A stretch of 64,000 nt of DNA, from positions 21,396 to 85,395 of the forward strand of contig JAEXDA010000006.1 of assembly GCA_023401925.1 (NCBI GenBank), in the 5' to 3' direction. The notes under the pieces were generated by a model. The model was not told the origin of the DNA. It was given only the letters and a program-made list of their open reading frames with translations, and did no database searches. This document shows, one piece after another, positions 25,233-33,624 of this stretch. Numbering within the stretch: the stretch's first letter is position 1; every line of letters begins with the position of its first letter. A program made the position numbers and the translations under genes. This DNA is from Bacillota bacterium. Lineage in GTDB: Bacteria > Bacillota > UBA4882 > UBA8346.

Positions 25233-25658
25233 TCATTGAAGCTTGCTTAAAGTGAATGACATAGTTAGCCCGTATATCATTGAGGCAATCCAAAGCAAAA
25301 ATGCGGCTAAAGGCGGCATGTTAGTAAATAAAGCCATTCGATAATAATTCCCTAAACCTACGAATGATATAAAAACCATGGCTCCAAAGAAGACTCCCTT
25401 TGTGATTATATATTTTCGAGCAGTTGCACGGATAAAATAGGCAAATATGACCCCTAATGCGCCACCAATTCCCAGATGAACAACCGACCCCATAAAAAAG
25501 GCCAAAGCGCCTATGTTCTCTTTCGTTAGAATAAATACTTGAGCTAAGTTGTCAAATGTTCGATCGGTCAAGCCCATCCATCGGAAAATCAGTCCGAGTA
25601 CCAAACAACATGTTGAGCCTGCTATACCAGACACTATGCCCGCTAAAGTAATATCCAT
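25233..25658 (-). CDS. Small integral membrane protein, unknown function
   Basis: A 141-residue protein with four predicted membrane helices: ITLAGIVSGIAGSTCCLVLG, the stretch after KENIG (ALAFFMGSVVHLGIGGALGV), VFFGAMVFISFVGLG and FLLWIASMIYGLTMSF. Conserved-looking polar residues are few: a His and Glu in the second helix region and an Arg in the loop before it. I do not recognise the family. It is alone between the third tRNA remnant and decayed DNA; reading-frame length and hydrophobic pattern support a real gene. Confidence 0.6.
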   Translation of the reverse strand: MDITLAGIVSGIAGSTCCLVLGLIFRWMGLTDRTFDNLAQVFILTKENIGALAFFMGSVVHLGIGGALGVIFAYFIRATARKYIITKGVFFGAMVFISFVGLGNYYRMALFTNMPPLAAFLLWIASMIYGLTMSFTLSKLQ

Positions 25659-26257
25659 CGATAATTCTGCGTTCCCATAATTAAACGATTTTCCATGTCC
25701 TTAAAGTAACCAACTATATAAATTCAATTCATGGATGTCGTATATCGCAAAAATATCTCTTAGATATGGGTATACCGGCAGATTGTACTGGAAAATTAGT
25801 CAAACTTGACAAAGAGCATAGTTTACCCTTATCGTTTAATCCGGTTCCAAATCGGAAGATGCTGCACCCGTAATTGTTCTTCGAAGTCGATAATATCCCA
25901 ATTAAAGCCTTGCAGTTTGCGGATCGCCGCGCGAATCTTTGAGCGGATTGTTTTTTGACGTTGCGTTTAAAATTCCGGATATCTGCCGGGGCGGTCTCCG
26001 GGTTGCCCAGCCGACAAATTCATCCATATGCGCAAAGAGATCAATTTTGAGTTCCAAAAAAGGCGGACCATTTTTTATGAATACTTTGATTCGTGATTTA
26101 CTCATGGCAAGTTTTTGTTTAAACGGCCAAGCCAGGTAAGACTTGTCTGCATATTGTTCAAAGCATCGCTGACCGTGATCCCGGTTAAACTGAGAGTACT
26201 GAAGAGTTTCTCCTCGCCTTCGCCTTTGATGCCCGGCGGGAGCATTTTTTGCGGTAG
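25659..26257. other. Decayed region
   Basis: Mixed base composition. A 67-codon minus-strand frame (25902-26105) begins MSKSRIKVFIKNGPP, but has no ribosome site or family match and may be part of an eroded gene. Confidence 0.4.
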
Positions 26258-26410
26258 GTGAATTTAAGCGGTGACTACGATTTTGGCAACTTTAATGACA
26301 CAATTTTGTCTTCGGTGCCGATTGGAATCGATAACCAATTTGACTTTTCAGTAGATAGCTGGGGATGGTATGCTCAAGAAGTTGGCCCCAACCTGGATCT
26401 TGTCTATTAA
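26258..26410 (+). pseudogene. C-terminal fragment of a secreted or surface protein
   Basis: Fifty codons from just after a stop to TAA 26408: SGDYDFGNFNDTILSSVP, then IGIDNQFDFSVDSWGWYAQ and a short end. Aromatic and Asn/Asp-rich composition suggests the last beta strands of an extracellular carbohydrate-active or repeat protein. No start is available. Confidence 0.4.
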
Positions 26411-26445
26411 CAGCGTACAAAAATACAGAATTGTTTAACGGTTGA

Positions 26446-26991
26446 CTAAAAAGAAGAATGATGGAATGTTTCGTTCTTTAAAGCAACCACATTAAACCGG
26501 CACGTGTAAGCGCCAGTTGACCAGCAATCGACTTCTTTGACCAGCAGTTGCCTGCCAGTATACATCTCTAGGATTCCCATCATAAGACCTTCTTCATAAT
26601 GGCATACCGTGGCGCCGGTGACCGGTAGACCCGAGCAGTCAAGGTCTTCTGAAACGGTCAGGATAAATATCATATTTTTAAAATCGGCATATTCCACCTG
26701 CAATATTCCGAACCCTAATTCTTTCATCTTTTGGATCAGCGAGTTAAAAAAGCTGTCTGGTGGCAGATGCATATCTAACGTGTGCCGACAGAATTCCAAG
26801 CCGGCTAGCTGGCCGGCTTCCACTAAATGGCGCTTTACTGCCTCGTGGCCATAATTTTTTTCAAGCACTTTGCGCAGGGAATGTTGAAACATCCGATAGA
26901 CAACCACGTTCATTACCATACCAAGGGTAGAACGGCCTTTTGCAATGTCACCGATATCCGCCCAGGCAAAGTTTTTTAATGAGTCGCTCAT
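26446..26991 (-). CDS. V4R (4-vinyl reductase) domain protein
   Basis: A 181-residue protein whose C-terminal half is a V4R domain: CHYEEGLMMGILEMYTGRQL and VKEVDCWSTGAYTCRFNV, with the Cys pair usual in this family. The N-terminal half is helical (MVVYRMFQHSLRKVLEKNYG). V4R domains bind small hydrophobic or chlorophyll-like ligands and occur as sensors in signalling proteins. It is divergent from the large hybrid kinase at 27207; the shared intergenic region carries the tandem 11-bp repeats. It may be a ligand sensor in that circuit (inference). Confidence 0.8.
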   Translation of the reverse strand: MSDSLKNFAWADIGDIAKGRSTLGMVMNVVVYRMFQHSLRKVLEKNYGHEAVKRHLVEAGQLAGLEFCRHTLDMHLPPDSFFNSLIQKMKELGFGILQVEYADFKNMIFILTVSEDLDCSGLPVTGATVCHYEEGLMMGILEMYTGRQLLVKEVDCWSTGAYTCRFNVVALKNETFHHSSF

Positions 26992-27081
26992 TTTTTCCCC
27001 TTTTACAATCTTTTATATCAATACCAAACAGACAACATACTTTTTATGGAAGTTATGATTTCCATTTATTGTATCATTTGG

Positions 27082-27115
27082 TTCTGAACATTTTCTGAAC
27101 ATTCAAAATTATAAA
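27082..27115 (+). promoter_or_regulatory. Tandem 11-bp direct repeat and -10 box before the hybrid kinase gene
   Basis: TTCTGAACATT occurs twice back to back (27082-27092, 27093-27103). Six bases further comes TATAAA (27110-27115). Repeats of one helical turn overlapping the -35 region and close to the -10 are how SARP and OmpR-type activators bind. Related repeats lie at 33501-33522 and 33541-33562. Confidence 0.6.
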
Positions 27116-27206
27116 ATCTCAGGCGGAGGTTGGCGTAAAACCTGTTAAAATCCGGCGAATTATAGTAGAATAGGCTAAAGAAACAGTGGAGTGGAGGAGA
27201 TTTTCA

Positions 27207-30200
27207 TTGCCGAAAGTCCAGAAATTCTTCTTTTATGTAATGTTAGCCATAATGGTGGTAAGCATCATAGTTCCGCTGATCCGCCGGGCGTCATCCAAAT
27301 CGCCCATGGCTGTCAAAGGAATTCTGGATTTGCGGAATTGGCGGGCGGATAAAGACGGAACCGTTAAATTGAACGGGGAATGGGAGTTTTATTTCGGAAA
27401 ACTGCTTGTGCCTGCTGATTTTAAAAACTCGCGGCCCACGGGGGGCACCATGCAAAAAGTCCCCGCTAAATGGAGCACTTATGAAATCAACGGCAAGAAA
27501 TTACCCCCGCACGGCGCTGCCACTTATCGTCTGAAAATATTGCTTCCCGCCAAAGGCGGCGGTTATGGCATCAAAATAACTTGCATATCCGCAGCGGTAA
27601 AAATTTTTTTCAATGACCGGCAAATCCTGGCCTGCGGCAATCCCGGAAACTCGCCTGAAACCACCGAACACAAATATCACGGAGACGCCGCCTATTTTAA
27701 TACCAAAAAAAATCAAGTCGAAATACTCATTCAAGTAGCCAATCACATTTACGCCAACAGTGGAATTTATTATGAAATCCATTTCGGTACGCAGCAAATG
27801 ATTAACGGATTGCGGATGTATAATTTCTTTATTGACACGGCATTAATCGCAGGTATGTTTTTTATCTCCCTGTACTTTTTTGGCTTGAGTCTGCAGCGCA
27901 AAAAAAATACGGGGGTAAAGTTCTTTGCCGCGTTTTGCTTATTTTCCGCCATTTATGATAGCACTTGTTCGGAAGCGATTTTAAATTATGCCTTTCCGGG
28001 CTTGACATACCATGCTTCCATCAAAATTTTGGTGCTTTCACTGATCATGAGCCAATATTCTTTAATTAAGTATGTATACCATGCTTTTAAGGCGTCTTAT
28101 ACCCGCAGGGCCAATCTGATGATTGACGGAATTGCCGCAGGCTTAATCTTGTTGACTTGTTTTACCCGGTTTTATTTAGGGGATTACGCATATTTAGCTT
28201 ATATCCCGGGCAATATTTATGTCATCTCTTTAGTAGTGCAAATTATTTTCAGATATGTTCATACCAACATTGAAGGCAGGTACTATCTGTATACCGCGAT
28301 TATCAGTTCGGCCGTGCTTTTAATCATCAGCCTTTGCAACATCGTACTGCTGATGGAGTCCAATCTTTTTGTCCCGGTTTTTCAGCCGATTTTTGTATTG
28401 TCGCTGGCCCTTTATATGTCGGAGAAATATGAAAATTCCTATCAAACCATTGAAAAACTTAGCGCCAGATTATCCGTTATCGATAAGCAGAAGGATGATT
28501 TCCTGGCCAAGACCTCTCATGAACTTAAAACGCCGTTAAACGGCATTACAAACATTTCCCAGTCACTTTTGGACGGGGCCGGCGGTAGTTTGAACGCCGG
28601 GCAGATGGAAGATATCCGCTTGATTACCAGCCTGGGCAGGCGGCTTTCCACGCTGGTCTATGACATTTTAGATTATTCCAAGTTGAAAACCATGGATATC
28701 TCATTGAAAGTAAATAGTATTGACGTTTATCCGGTGGTGGATTCAACCGCCGATATCTTCAGATACCTGATCAAGGGCAAACCGCTTCGGATTGAGAATA
28801 AAATAGCGCCGGACGATTGTATCGTGCTGGCGGATGAAAACCGGCTCAAGCAAATCATCACCAATTTATTGGATAATGCCGTAAAGTTCACCCCGCAAGG
28901 AACGATAACCATTACGGGCTACTGTAGGGGGGATTTCGGTTACATTGAAGTCAGGGATACCGGAATCGGAATCCTGGCCAGCAAGTTAAAAGATATTTTT
29001 ATCGCTTATGAACAGCTGGAGCCGTTATCCGCCAATGAGATGGGCGTCGGTTTGGGCTTGTCAATCACCAGGCAGCTAGTTGAGGTTCAACAGGGACAGA
29101 TCTTCGCCGAATCGGAACCCGGAAAAGGTTCCTGCTTTACTTTTTCCCTGCCGCTGGGAGATAGAAAAAAGATCATGGGAACGACACCAATTCAATTTGA
29201 TGGGTATGAGCCGCAAAATGTTCCTTTAACTGCGTTCAACCTGCCGTATATAAACGATGTGGGCGGCCAATTCACAATACTGGCGGTTGATGATGAATAT
29301 TCCAATCTTAAAGCGCTGCTGAATATCTTGACTACCTGCCAATACAATGTGACGTTGGCCGGTGATGCAAAGTCCGCTTTGGAGCTTCTACGGGGAGCTT
29401 TACAATATGATCTTTGTATTCTGGATGTCATGATGCCGGGGATGTCCGGCTACGAAGCATGCCGGAAAATCAGGGAAACATACTCTCCGCTTGAGCTTCC
29501 GGTGCTGCTGCTCACCGCCAAGGCTCTTCCCGAAGATTTGGAGGCAGGTTTTATGGCGGGGGCCAACGATTTTGTCGCCAAACCCTTCGAGATAAGCGAG
29601 CTCAAATGCAGGGTAAAAACGCTGGTGCAGCTAAAAAAGTCAAAGGATTTGCTGCTGGAGAAGGAAACCGCCTTTTTGCAGGCGCAAATCAGGCCGCATT
29701 TTTTGTACAATGCCTTAAATACCATTAACTCGTTTTGTCATACCAACCCCGTTAAAGCCGGAGAACTGCTTGCGGAGTTGGGGGTATTTTTGAGAAACAG
29801 CTTCGATTTCTCCAGCACCGCTGCGTTGATTCCCATTGAGCAGGAACTCAGGCTGATTAAGGCTTATATCGCAATTGAGAAAGCCAGATTCGGCGACCGG
29901 CTTGTAGTGGAGTATCATATTAATCCCGCCGTCTTACCATACGGCATCCTGCCCCTCACCATCCAGCCGATTGTCGAAAATTCCATCCGGCACGGGCTTA
30001 TGCAAAGAAACCGGGGCGGAAAAGTAATTTTGGAGGTGACATTTTGTGAAGAACGGATTGCCGTCCGGGTCAGCGACAATGGCGTAGGTATTCCCGCCCA
30101 TATCCTGGAGGGATTGACCCACGCCAAACTTGAAAGACAAGGGGTGGGTTTGACCAACATCGAGCGCAGGATGTTAAAATTTTATGGTGTAGCTCTGGAT

Positions 30201-30263
30201 ATTTCAAGCGCCGAAGGATGCGGGACGATGGTATCGTTCTGCATACCGGCGAAACTTCTTTAA
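27207..30263 (+). CDS. Hybrid sensor: 7TM-DISM, HisKA kinase, receiver, and LytS-type kinase
   Basis: A protein of about 1018 residues with two kinase modules. Order: N-terminal helix; extracellular beta domain (LNGEWEFYFGKLL ... PPHGAATYRLKI, galactose-binding-like DISM); seven membrane helices (about 210-400); HisKA with His438 in KTSHELKTPLNG; HATPase (NLLDNAVKFTPQG, DTGIGI, GVGLGLSI); receiver with Asp740 in CILDVMMPGMSG and a KPFE end; then a LytS/YesM-type His_kinase with His831 in AQIRPHFLYNALNTIN and a second HATPase (IVENSIRHG, DNGVGI, GVGLTNI). TTG 27207 is favoured as start because GGAGGAGA is 6 bases upstream; a GTG at 27186 is the alternative. The SARP regulator follows directly and should be the output. 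Confidence 0.9.
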   Translation: MPKVQKFFFYVMLAIMVVSIIVPLIRRASSKSPMAVKGILDLRNWRADKDGTVKLNGEWEFYFGKLLVPADFKNSRPTGGTMQKVPAKWSTYEINGKKLPPHGAATYRLKILLPAKGGGYGIKITCISAAVKIFFNDRQILACGNPGNSPETTEHKYHGDAAYFNTKKNQVEILIQVANHIYANSGIYYEIHFGTQQMINGLRMYNFFIDTALIAGMFFISLYFFGLSLQRKKNTGVKFFAAFCLFSAIYDSTCSEAILNYAFPGLTYHASIKILVLSLIMSQYSLIKYVYHAFKASYTRRANLMIDGIAAGLILLTCFTRFYLGDYAYLAYIPGNIYVISLVVQIIFRYVHTNIEGRYYLYTAIISSAVLLIISLCNIVLLMESNLFVPVFQPIFVLSLALYMSEKYENSYQTIEKLSARLSVIDKQKDDFLAKTSHELKTPLNGITNISQSLLDGAGGSLNAGQMEDIRLITSLGRRLSTLVYDILDYSKLKTMDISLKVNSIDVYPVVDSTADIFRYLIKGKPLRIENKIAPDDCIVLADENRLKQIITNLLDNAVKFTPQGTITITGYCRGDFGYIEVRDTGIGILASKLKDIFIAYEQLEPLSANEMGVGLGLSITRQLVEVQQGQIFAESEPGKGSCFTFSLPLGDRKKIMGTTPIQFDGYEPQNVPLTAFNLPYINDVGGQFTILAVDDEYSNLKALLNILTTCQYNVTLAGDAKSALELLRGALQYDLCILDVMMPGMSGYEACRKIRETYSPLELPVLLLTAKALPEDLEAGFMAGANDFVAKPFEISELKCRVKTLVQLKKSKDLLLEKETAFLQAQIRPHFLYNALNTINSFCHTNPVKAGELLAELGVFLRNSFDFSSTAALIPIEQELRLIKAYIAIEKARFGDRLVVEYHINPAVLPYGILPLTIQPIVENSIRHGLMQRNRGGKVILEVTFCEERIAVRVSDNGVGIPAHILEGLTHAKLERQGVGLTNIERRMLKFYGVALDISSAEGCGTMVSFCIPAKLL

Positions 30264-30329
30264 CCGGCTTTGATTATCAATCGTTGGCGGGATATAATGG
30301 ATTTATGGATTGGGTAAGGAGCGTGCGTG

Positions 30330-31448
30330 ATGTTAAAAGCGATTATTGTCGATAATGAAGAACCAGCCATCAATATCCTGCGGCTCCTATTGGAAAGAAC
30401 CGGGCAGGTCAAAGTGACGGCCGGCTTTCTCAACGTGGCGGACGCTTTAGCCGGCCTTAAGTTTTCAGAGCCGGATATCGCCTTCCTGGATATTGAAATG
30501 CCGGAAACCAACGGTCTGGAGCTGGCGGAAAAAATACTGGCCCTCAACAGTGATATGGAGATTGTATTTGTCACCGCCTATGATCATTATGCACTGGAGG
30601 CTTTCCGGGTCAACGCTTTGGACTATCTATTAAAGCCCCTGTCGGTAGAAGAAGTGGAACGGACTGTCGCCCGCCTCCTGAAGAGAAAAAGGGGCTCGGC
30701 CGCTGCCCAGCCTTTTACCAGCGGCCGAATTTATTGCTTCGGCAAATTGTCGGTATATGGGGCCGGTAGCGAGCAGCCTGTTAAATGGCGTACTGCAAAG
30801 ACGGAAGAGCTTTTTGCTTATTTGCTGCAACATCTGGAACAAGAAGTCCCGAAATGGAAAATCTGTGAAGCGCTCTGGCCGGAATACAATGCCGATAAGG
30901 TCGATATTCATTTGCATACCACCATCTATAAGATGAAAAAGGTTTTAGCTTCCGCCAATATCCAGTTTAATATTCAATTCAGCAATGGCTGCTATTGGAT
31001 GATTCTGCCGCAAATATACATCGACACCGTTGCGTTTGATTCGATAGTCGATTCCGGCTACAGTATGGCGGAAGAAGCGATCGAGAAATATGAAAAAGCG
31101 TTTTTACTTTATAAGAATGATTACTTAGAAGAAAATGACTATATCTGGTCCTTGCCCAAACGGGAAGAATATGCGCGAAAATACCATAATTTAGCGGCCT
31201 TTCTTGTAAAGTGGCATATGCAGAGAAATGATTACGCTGCAACTGAAAGGGTGATCCAAAGGATATTAGAGAAATTCCCCTTTGACGAGTCCGCCCATGA
31301 AGTGCTTTTAAAAATATATTTTGTTAAGAGAGATCGAGCGGCGTTTGTCGCTCATTATCAAGCCATGCAAGAATCATTTCGGGCCGAGCTGGGGATTGAG
31401 CCCAACGAAACCATACAGGCGTTGTACAACCGTATGCTGAGCGGCTAA
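30330..31448 (+). CDS. SARP/BTAD-type response regulator
   Basis: A 372-residue protein: receiver (IIVDNEEPAINILRLLLER, Asp54 in AFLDIEMPETNG, FVTAYDHYALEAF, DYLLKPLS), an OmpR-like winged helix (about 145-225: KWRTAKTEELFAYLLQH ... ALWPEYNADKVDIHLHTTIYKMKK) and a BTAD/TPR domain (about 230-370: DYLEENDYIWSLPKREEYA, GIEPNETIQALYN). This is the usual partner of DISM hybrid kinases. ATG 30330 follows TAAGGAG with 66 bp to the kinase gene. SARP-type domains bind 11-bp direct repeats, which occur before three genes of this cluster, so it probably activates its own kinase, the chemoreceptor and the cyclase. Confidence 0.9.
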   Translation: MLKAIIVDNEEPAINILRLLLERTGQVKVTAGFLNVADALAGLKFSEPDIAFLDIEMPETNGLELAEKILALNSDMEIVFVTAYDHYALEAFRVNALDYLLKPLSVEEVERTVARLLKRKRGSAAAQPFTSGRIYCFGKLSVYGAGSEQPVKWRTAKTEELFAYLLQHLEQEVPKWKICEALWPEYNADKVDIHLHTTIYKMKKVLASANIQFNIQFSNGCYWMILPQIYIDTVAFDSIVDSGYSMAEEAIEKYEKAFLLYKNDYLEENDYIWSLPKREEYARKYHNLAAFLVKWHMQRNDYAATERVIQRILEKFPFDESAHEVLLKIYFVKRDRAAFVAHYQAMQESFRAELGIEPNETIQALYNRMLSG

Positions 31449-31497
31449 AAAGCCGCGTCTATGACTATCCCTCTGGCAACGGCAATGTCTTGAAAAA

Positions 31498-33444
31498 CTA
31501 GAATTGCTGAGGATCTTGATCCAGCGGGATGACCTCTTCCGGAGAAATTACTTGGGTTTTTCTGGCTACCGGTTTCACCCGGGACTGATTTTGTGGAGTT
31601 GTTTTTAGGGACCTAGCCGTCTGAATATAAGGGGTGAGGTTGCCTTGAGCTTCGGCGCGTTTCAATTCCGCTTCCAGGGATGCCGTCGTCCCGTTTACCA
31701 GCTCCGAAAATTCCAGGACGATTTGGCGCATACTTCCGGCCTGAGCATTCAGCTCCGCCGCCGCCGATGCGCTTTCCTCCGCACCGGCGGCGTTTTGCTG
31801 GATTACGGTTTCTACTTGGGTCATAGCTTTATTGACTTGATCGATTCCTTGAACCTGTTCCCGGCTGGCTGCGGCGACCTCATCCATCAATTGGCTGACT
31901 TTATTGGAGTGAACAGTGATTTCATCAAGGGCCGCCCGGACTTTTTCAGCCGTTGCCACTCCTTTACCGGATAATTCAATATTGGCCTCGATCATCGCAG
32001 TAGTGTCTCTCGCCGCTTGGGCGCTCCTGTCGGCCAAATTTCTTACTTCTTCGGCCACCACCGCAAAACCCATTCCGGCTTCTCCGGCCCTGGCCGCTTC
32101 GATGGCGGCGTTGAGGGCCAAAATATTGGTCTGAAAAGCAATATCGTCAATCACTTTAATGATTCTCACGATTTGATCGCTGGAACTCTTAATCTCCTGA
32201 ATGGACTGCATCATTTCCCGCATCTCAAGACCGCCTTGATCCGCCGATTTTTTGGCCTGCTCCGATAATTGCGCCGCTTGTTCCGTATTGGAAGTATTTT
32301 GGGACGCCATCGAGGCCGTCTCTTGAATGGTCGATGAGATTTCTTCGATGGCAGCGGCCTGCTCCGCACTGTCCTGCGATAATTGCTGCGCTGAGGCGGC
32401 TAATTGATTGGAGGCTGCGACCACTTGACCCGTGCCTTCTGTGATGCGGGAAGCAATGGAATTCAATGGTTTGTCGATGATAAATCTGGCAAAGGTCAAG
32501 GTAATGATGGCGCTGATGATTGAAGCAACCAAGGTGATGATTAGCGCTGAATTCCGTTCCCGACGGACGGGCTCCATGGCGTCATAATAATTCATGCGGG
32601 TTGCCACCCCGAATGAAGTTCCGGGAATATTAGTATAGGCTGCAATAACCCTTTGACCGTTAAAATCATAAATCTGGGTACCAGAATGGCCAGCAACCGC
32701 CTCTTTGGCCATATTTTGAAGTTCAGGCGCGATTTTAGTTTGATCCTGTTCATCCGGGTGGATCAATTTCAGCAATCCGATGTTTTCTTTGGACGGATGG
32801 GCAAAGATCAGGCCGTTTTTACCGTCAAAGGCAAAAGAATAATTGCTTTCGCTCTTTTGAGTCTGAGCAACAATGACTTGGAGATTATCAATATTAATGG
32901 AGATGCCCAAATATCTTTCTGGGGCTCCTGGTACTTTGACAGGAGTGGCAATCATGATCGAGGGCTTTTTGTTTGCTTGGGAAATCAGGATTTCACGAGA
33001 GACAACGGTTTTCTTCATTTTTTGGGCTTCCTGCATATATTCCCTGTTGGCTAGGGAGGTAGTTTCACCTTTTTCATTAATCCTGCTGAGTGAAGCGTCG
33101 CAAAGGAAAACAGTTGAAAAAATGCGGTTTTGCTCTTTAATCGCCAGCAATGCCTTCACCGTTGCGGCCTGATCATTCGATGCAAAGACGGTATTACGAG
33201 CCGCTGTCTCCAGCACGGATATAGTCTCAAAAATCTCTGTCTCCAACCGGGACGCTGTCAGTACCGCCACATTGAATCTTTCTTCCCTGACTGTTTTTTC
33301 GATTTCGGGCACTCTGACGTTATAATCATATATTTTGGTTGCGGTAATGGATAGAACGATCAGCAGTATAATCAACCAAATCATCTTAGTCCGGATGCTC
33401 CAGGAAATCAGGCGTCCGTTTTGTCTTTTGGGGTTCAGCATCAT
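31498..33444 (-). CDS. Methyl-accepting chemotaxis protein with dCache sensor
   Basis: A 648-residue chemoreceptor. First membrane helix MIWLIILLIVLSITATKIY, periplasmic dCache domain (about 45-310, with PVKVPGAPERYLGISINIDNL and YTNIPGTSFGVATRMN), second helix IITLVASIISAIITLTFARF, then the signalling region. The hairpin tip is IIKVIDDIAFQTNILALNAAIEAARAGEAGMGFAVVAEEVRNLADRSA, unmistakable. A long helix with Gln/Glu methylation-type sites follows, and a flexible tail of about 60 residues. Transcribed leftward from the region with the facing direct repeats. No cheA/cheW in the window, so it feeds a chemotaxis array encoded elsewhere. Confidence 0.92.
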   Translation of the reverse strand: MMLNPKRQNGRLISWSIRTKMIWLIILLIVLSITATKIYDYNVRVPEIEKTVREERFNVAVLTASRLETEIFETISVLETAARNTVFASNDQAATVKALLAIKEQNRIFSTVFLCDASLSRINEKGETTSLANREYMQEAQKMKKTVVSREILISQANKKPSIMIATPVKVPGAPERYLGISINIDNLQVIVAQTQKSESNYSFAFDGKNGLIFAHPSKENIGLLKLIHPDEQDQTKIAPELQNMAKEAVAGHSGTQIYDFNGQRVIAAYTNIPGTSFGVATRMNYYDAMEPVRRERNSALIITLVASIISAIITLTFARFIIDKPLNSIASRITEGTGQVVAASNQLAASAQQLSQDSAEQAAAIEEISSTIQETASMASQNTSNTEQAAQLSEQAKKSADQGGLEMREMMQSIQEIKSSSDQIVRIIKVIDDIAFQTNILALNAAIEAARAGEAGMGFAVVAEEVRNLADRSAQAARDTTAMIEANIELSGKGVATAEKVRAALDEITVHSNKVSQLMDEVAAASREQVQGIDQVNKAMTQVETVIQQNAAGAEESASAAAELNAQAGSMRQIVLEFSELVNGTTASLEAELKRAEAQGNLTPYIQTARSLKTTPQNQSRVKPVARKTQVISPEEVIPLDQDPQQF

Positions 33445-33500
33445 CTTATAACCATCCTTGTTTATGAAGATTCTTTAATTTAGCTGATTATATCAACTCA

Positions 33501-33522
33501 CGCTGGACATTTTCTGAACATT
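33501..33522 (+). promoter_or_regulatory. Direct repeat facing the cyclase gene
   Basis: CGCTGGACATT then TTCTGAACATT: the second half is identical to the repeat before the hybrid kinase, and the first matches 8 of 11. It points toward the diguanylate cyclase gene (start 33625). The -10 behind it is weak. Confidence 0.5.
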
Positions 33523-33540
33523 ACCCCATACCCTAAAAAA

Positions 33541-33562
33541 TATGTACAGAAAATGTTCAGTG
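33541..33562 (-). promoter_or_regulatory. Direct repeat facing the chemoreceptor gene
   Basis: On the minus strand CACTGAACATT then TTCTGTACATA, each 9 of 11 to TTCTGAACATT and again in direct 11-bp register. It points toward the chemoreceptor start at 33444. Confidence 0.5.
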
Positions 33563-33624
33563 TATTTTGCTAAAATAATCAAATACCCATCCATTGAAAT
33601 ATTGCAAGAGATATCGGGGGTTCC

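Noticed and set aside
25902..26105. 67-codon minus-strand frame MSKSRIKVFIKNGPP
   Set aside because: No ribosome site and no match; surrounding DNA looks decayed.
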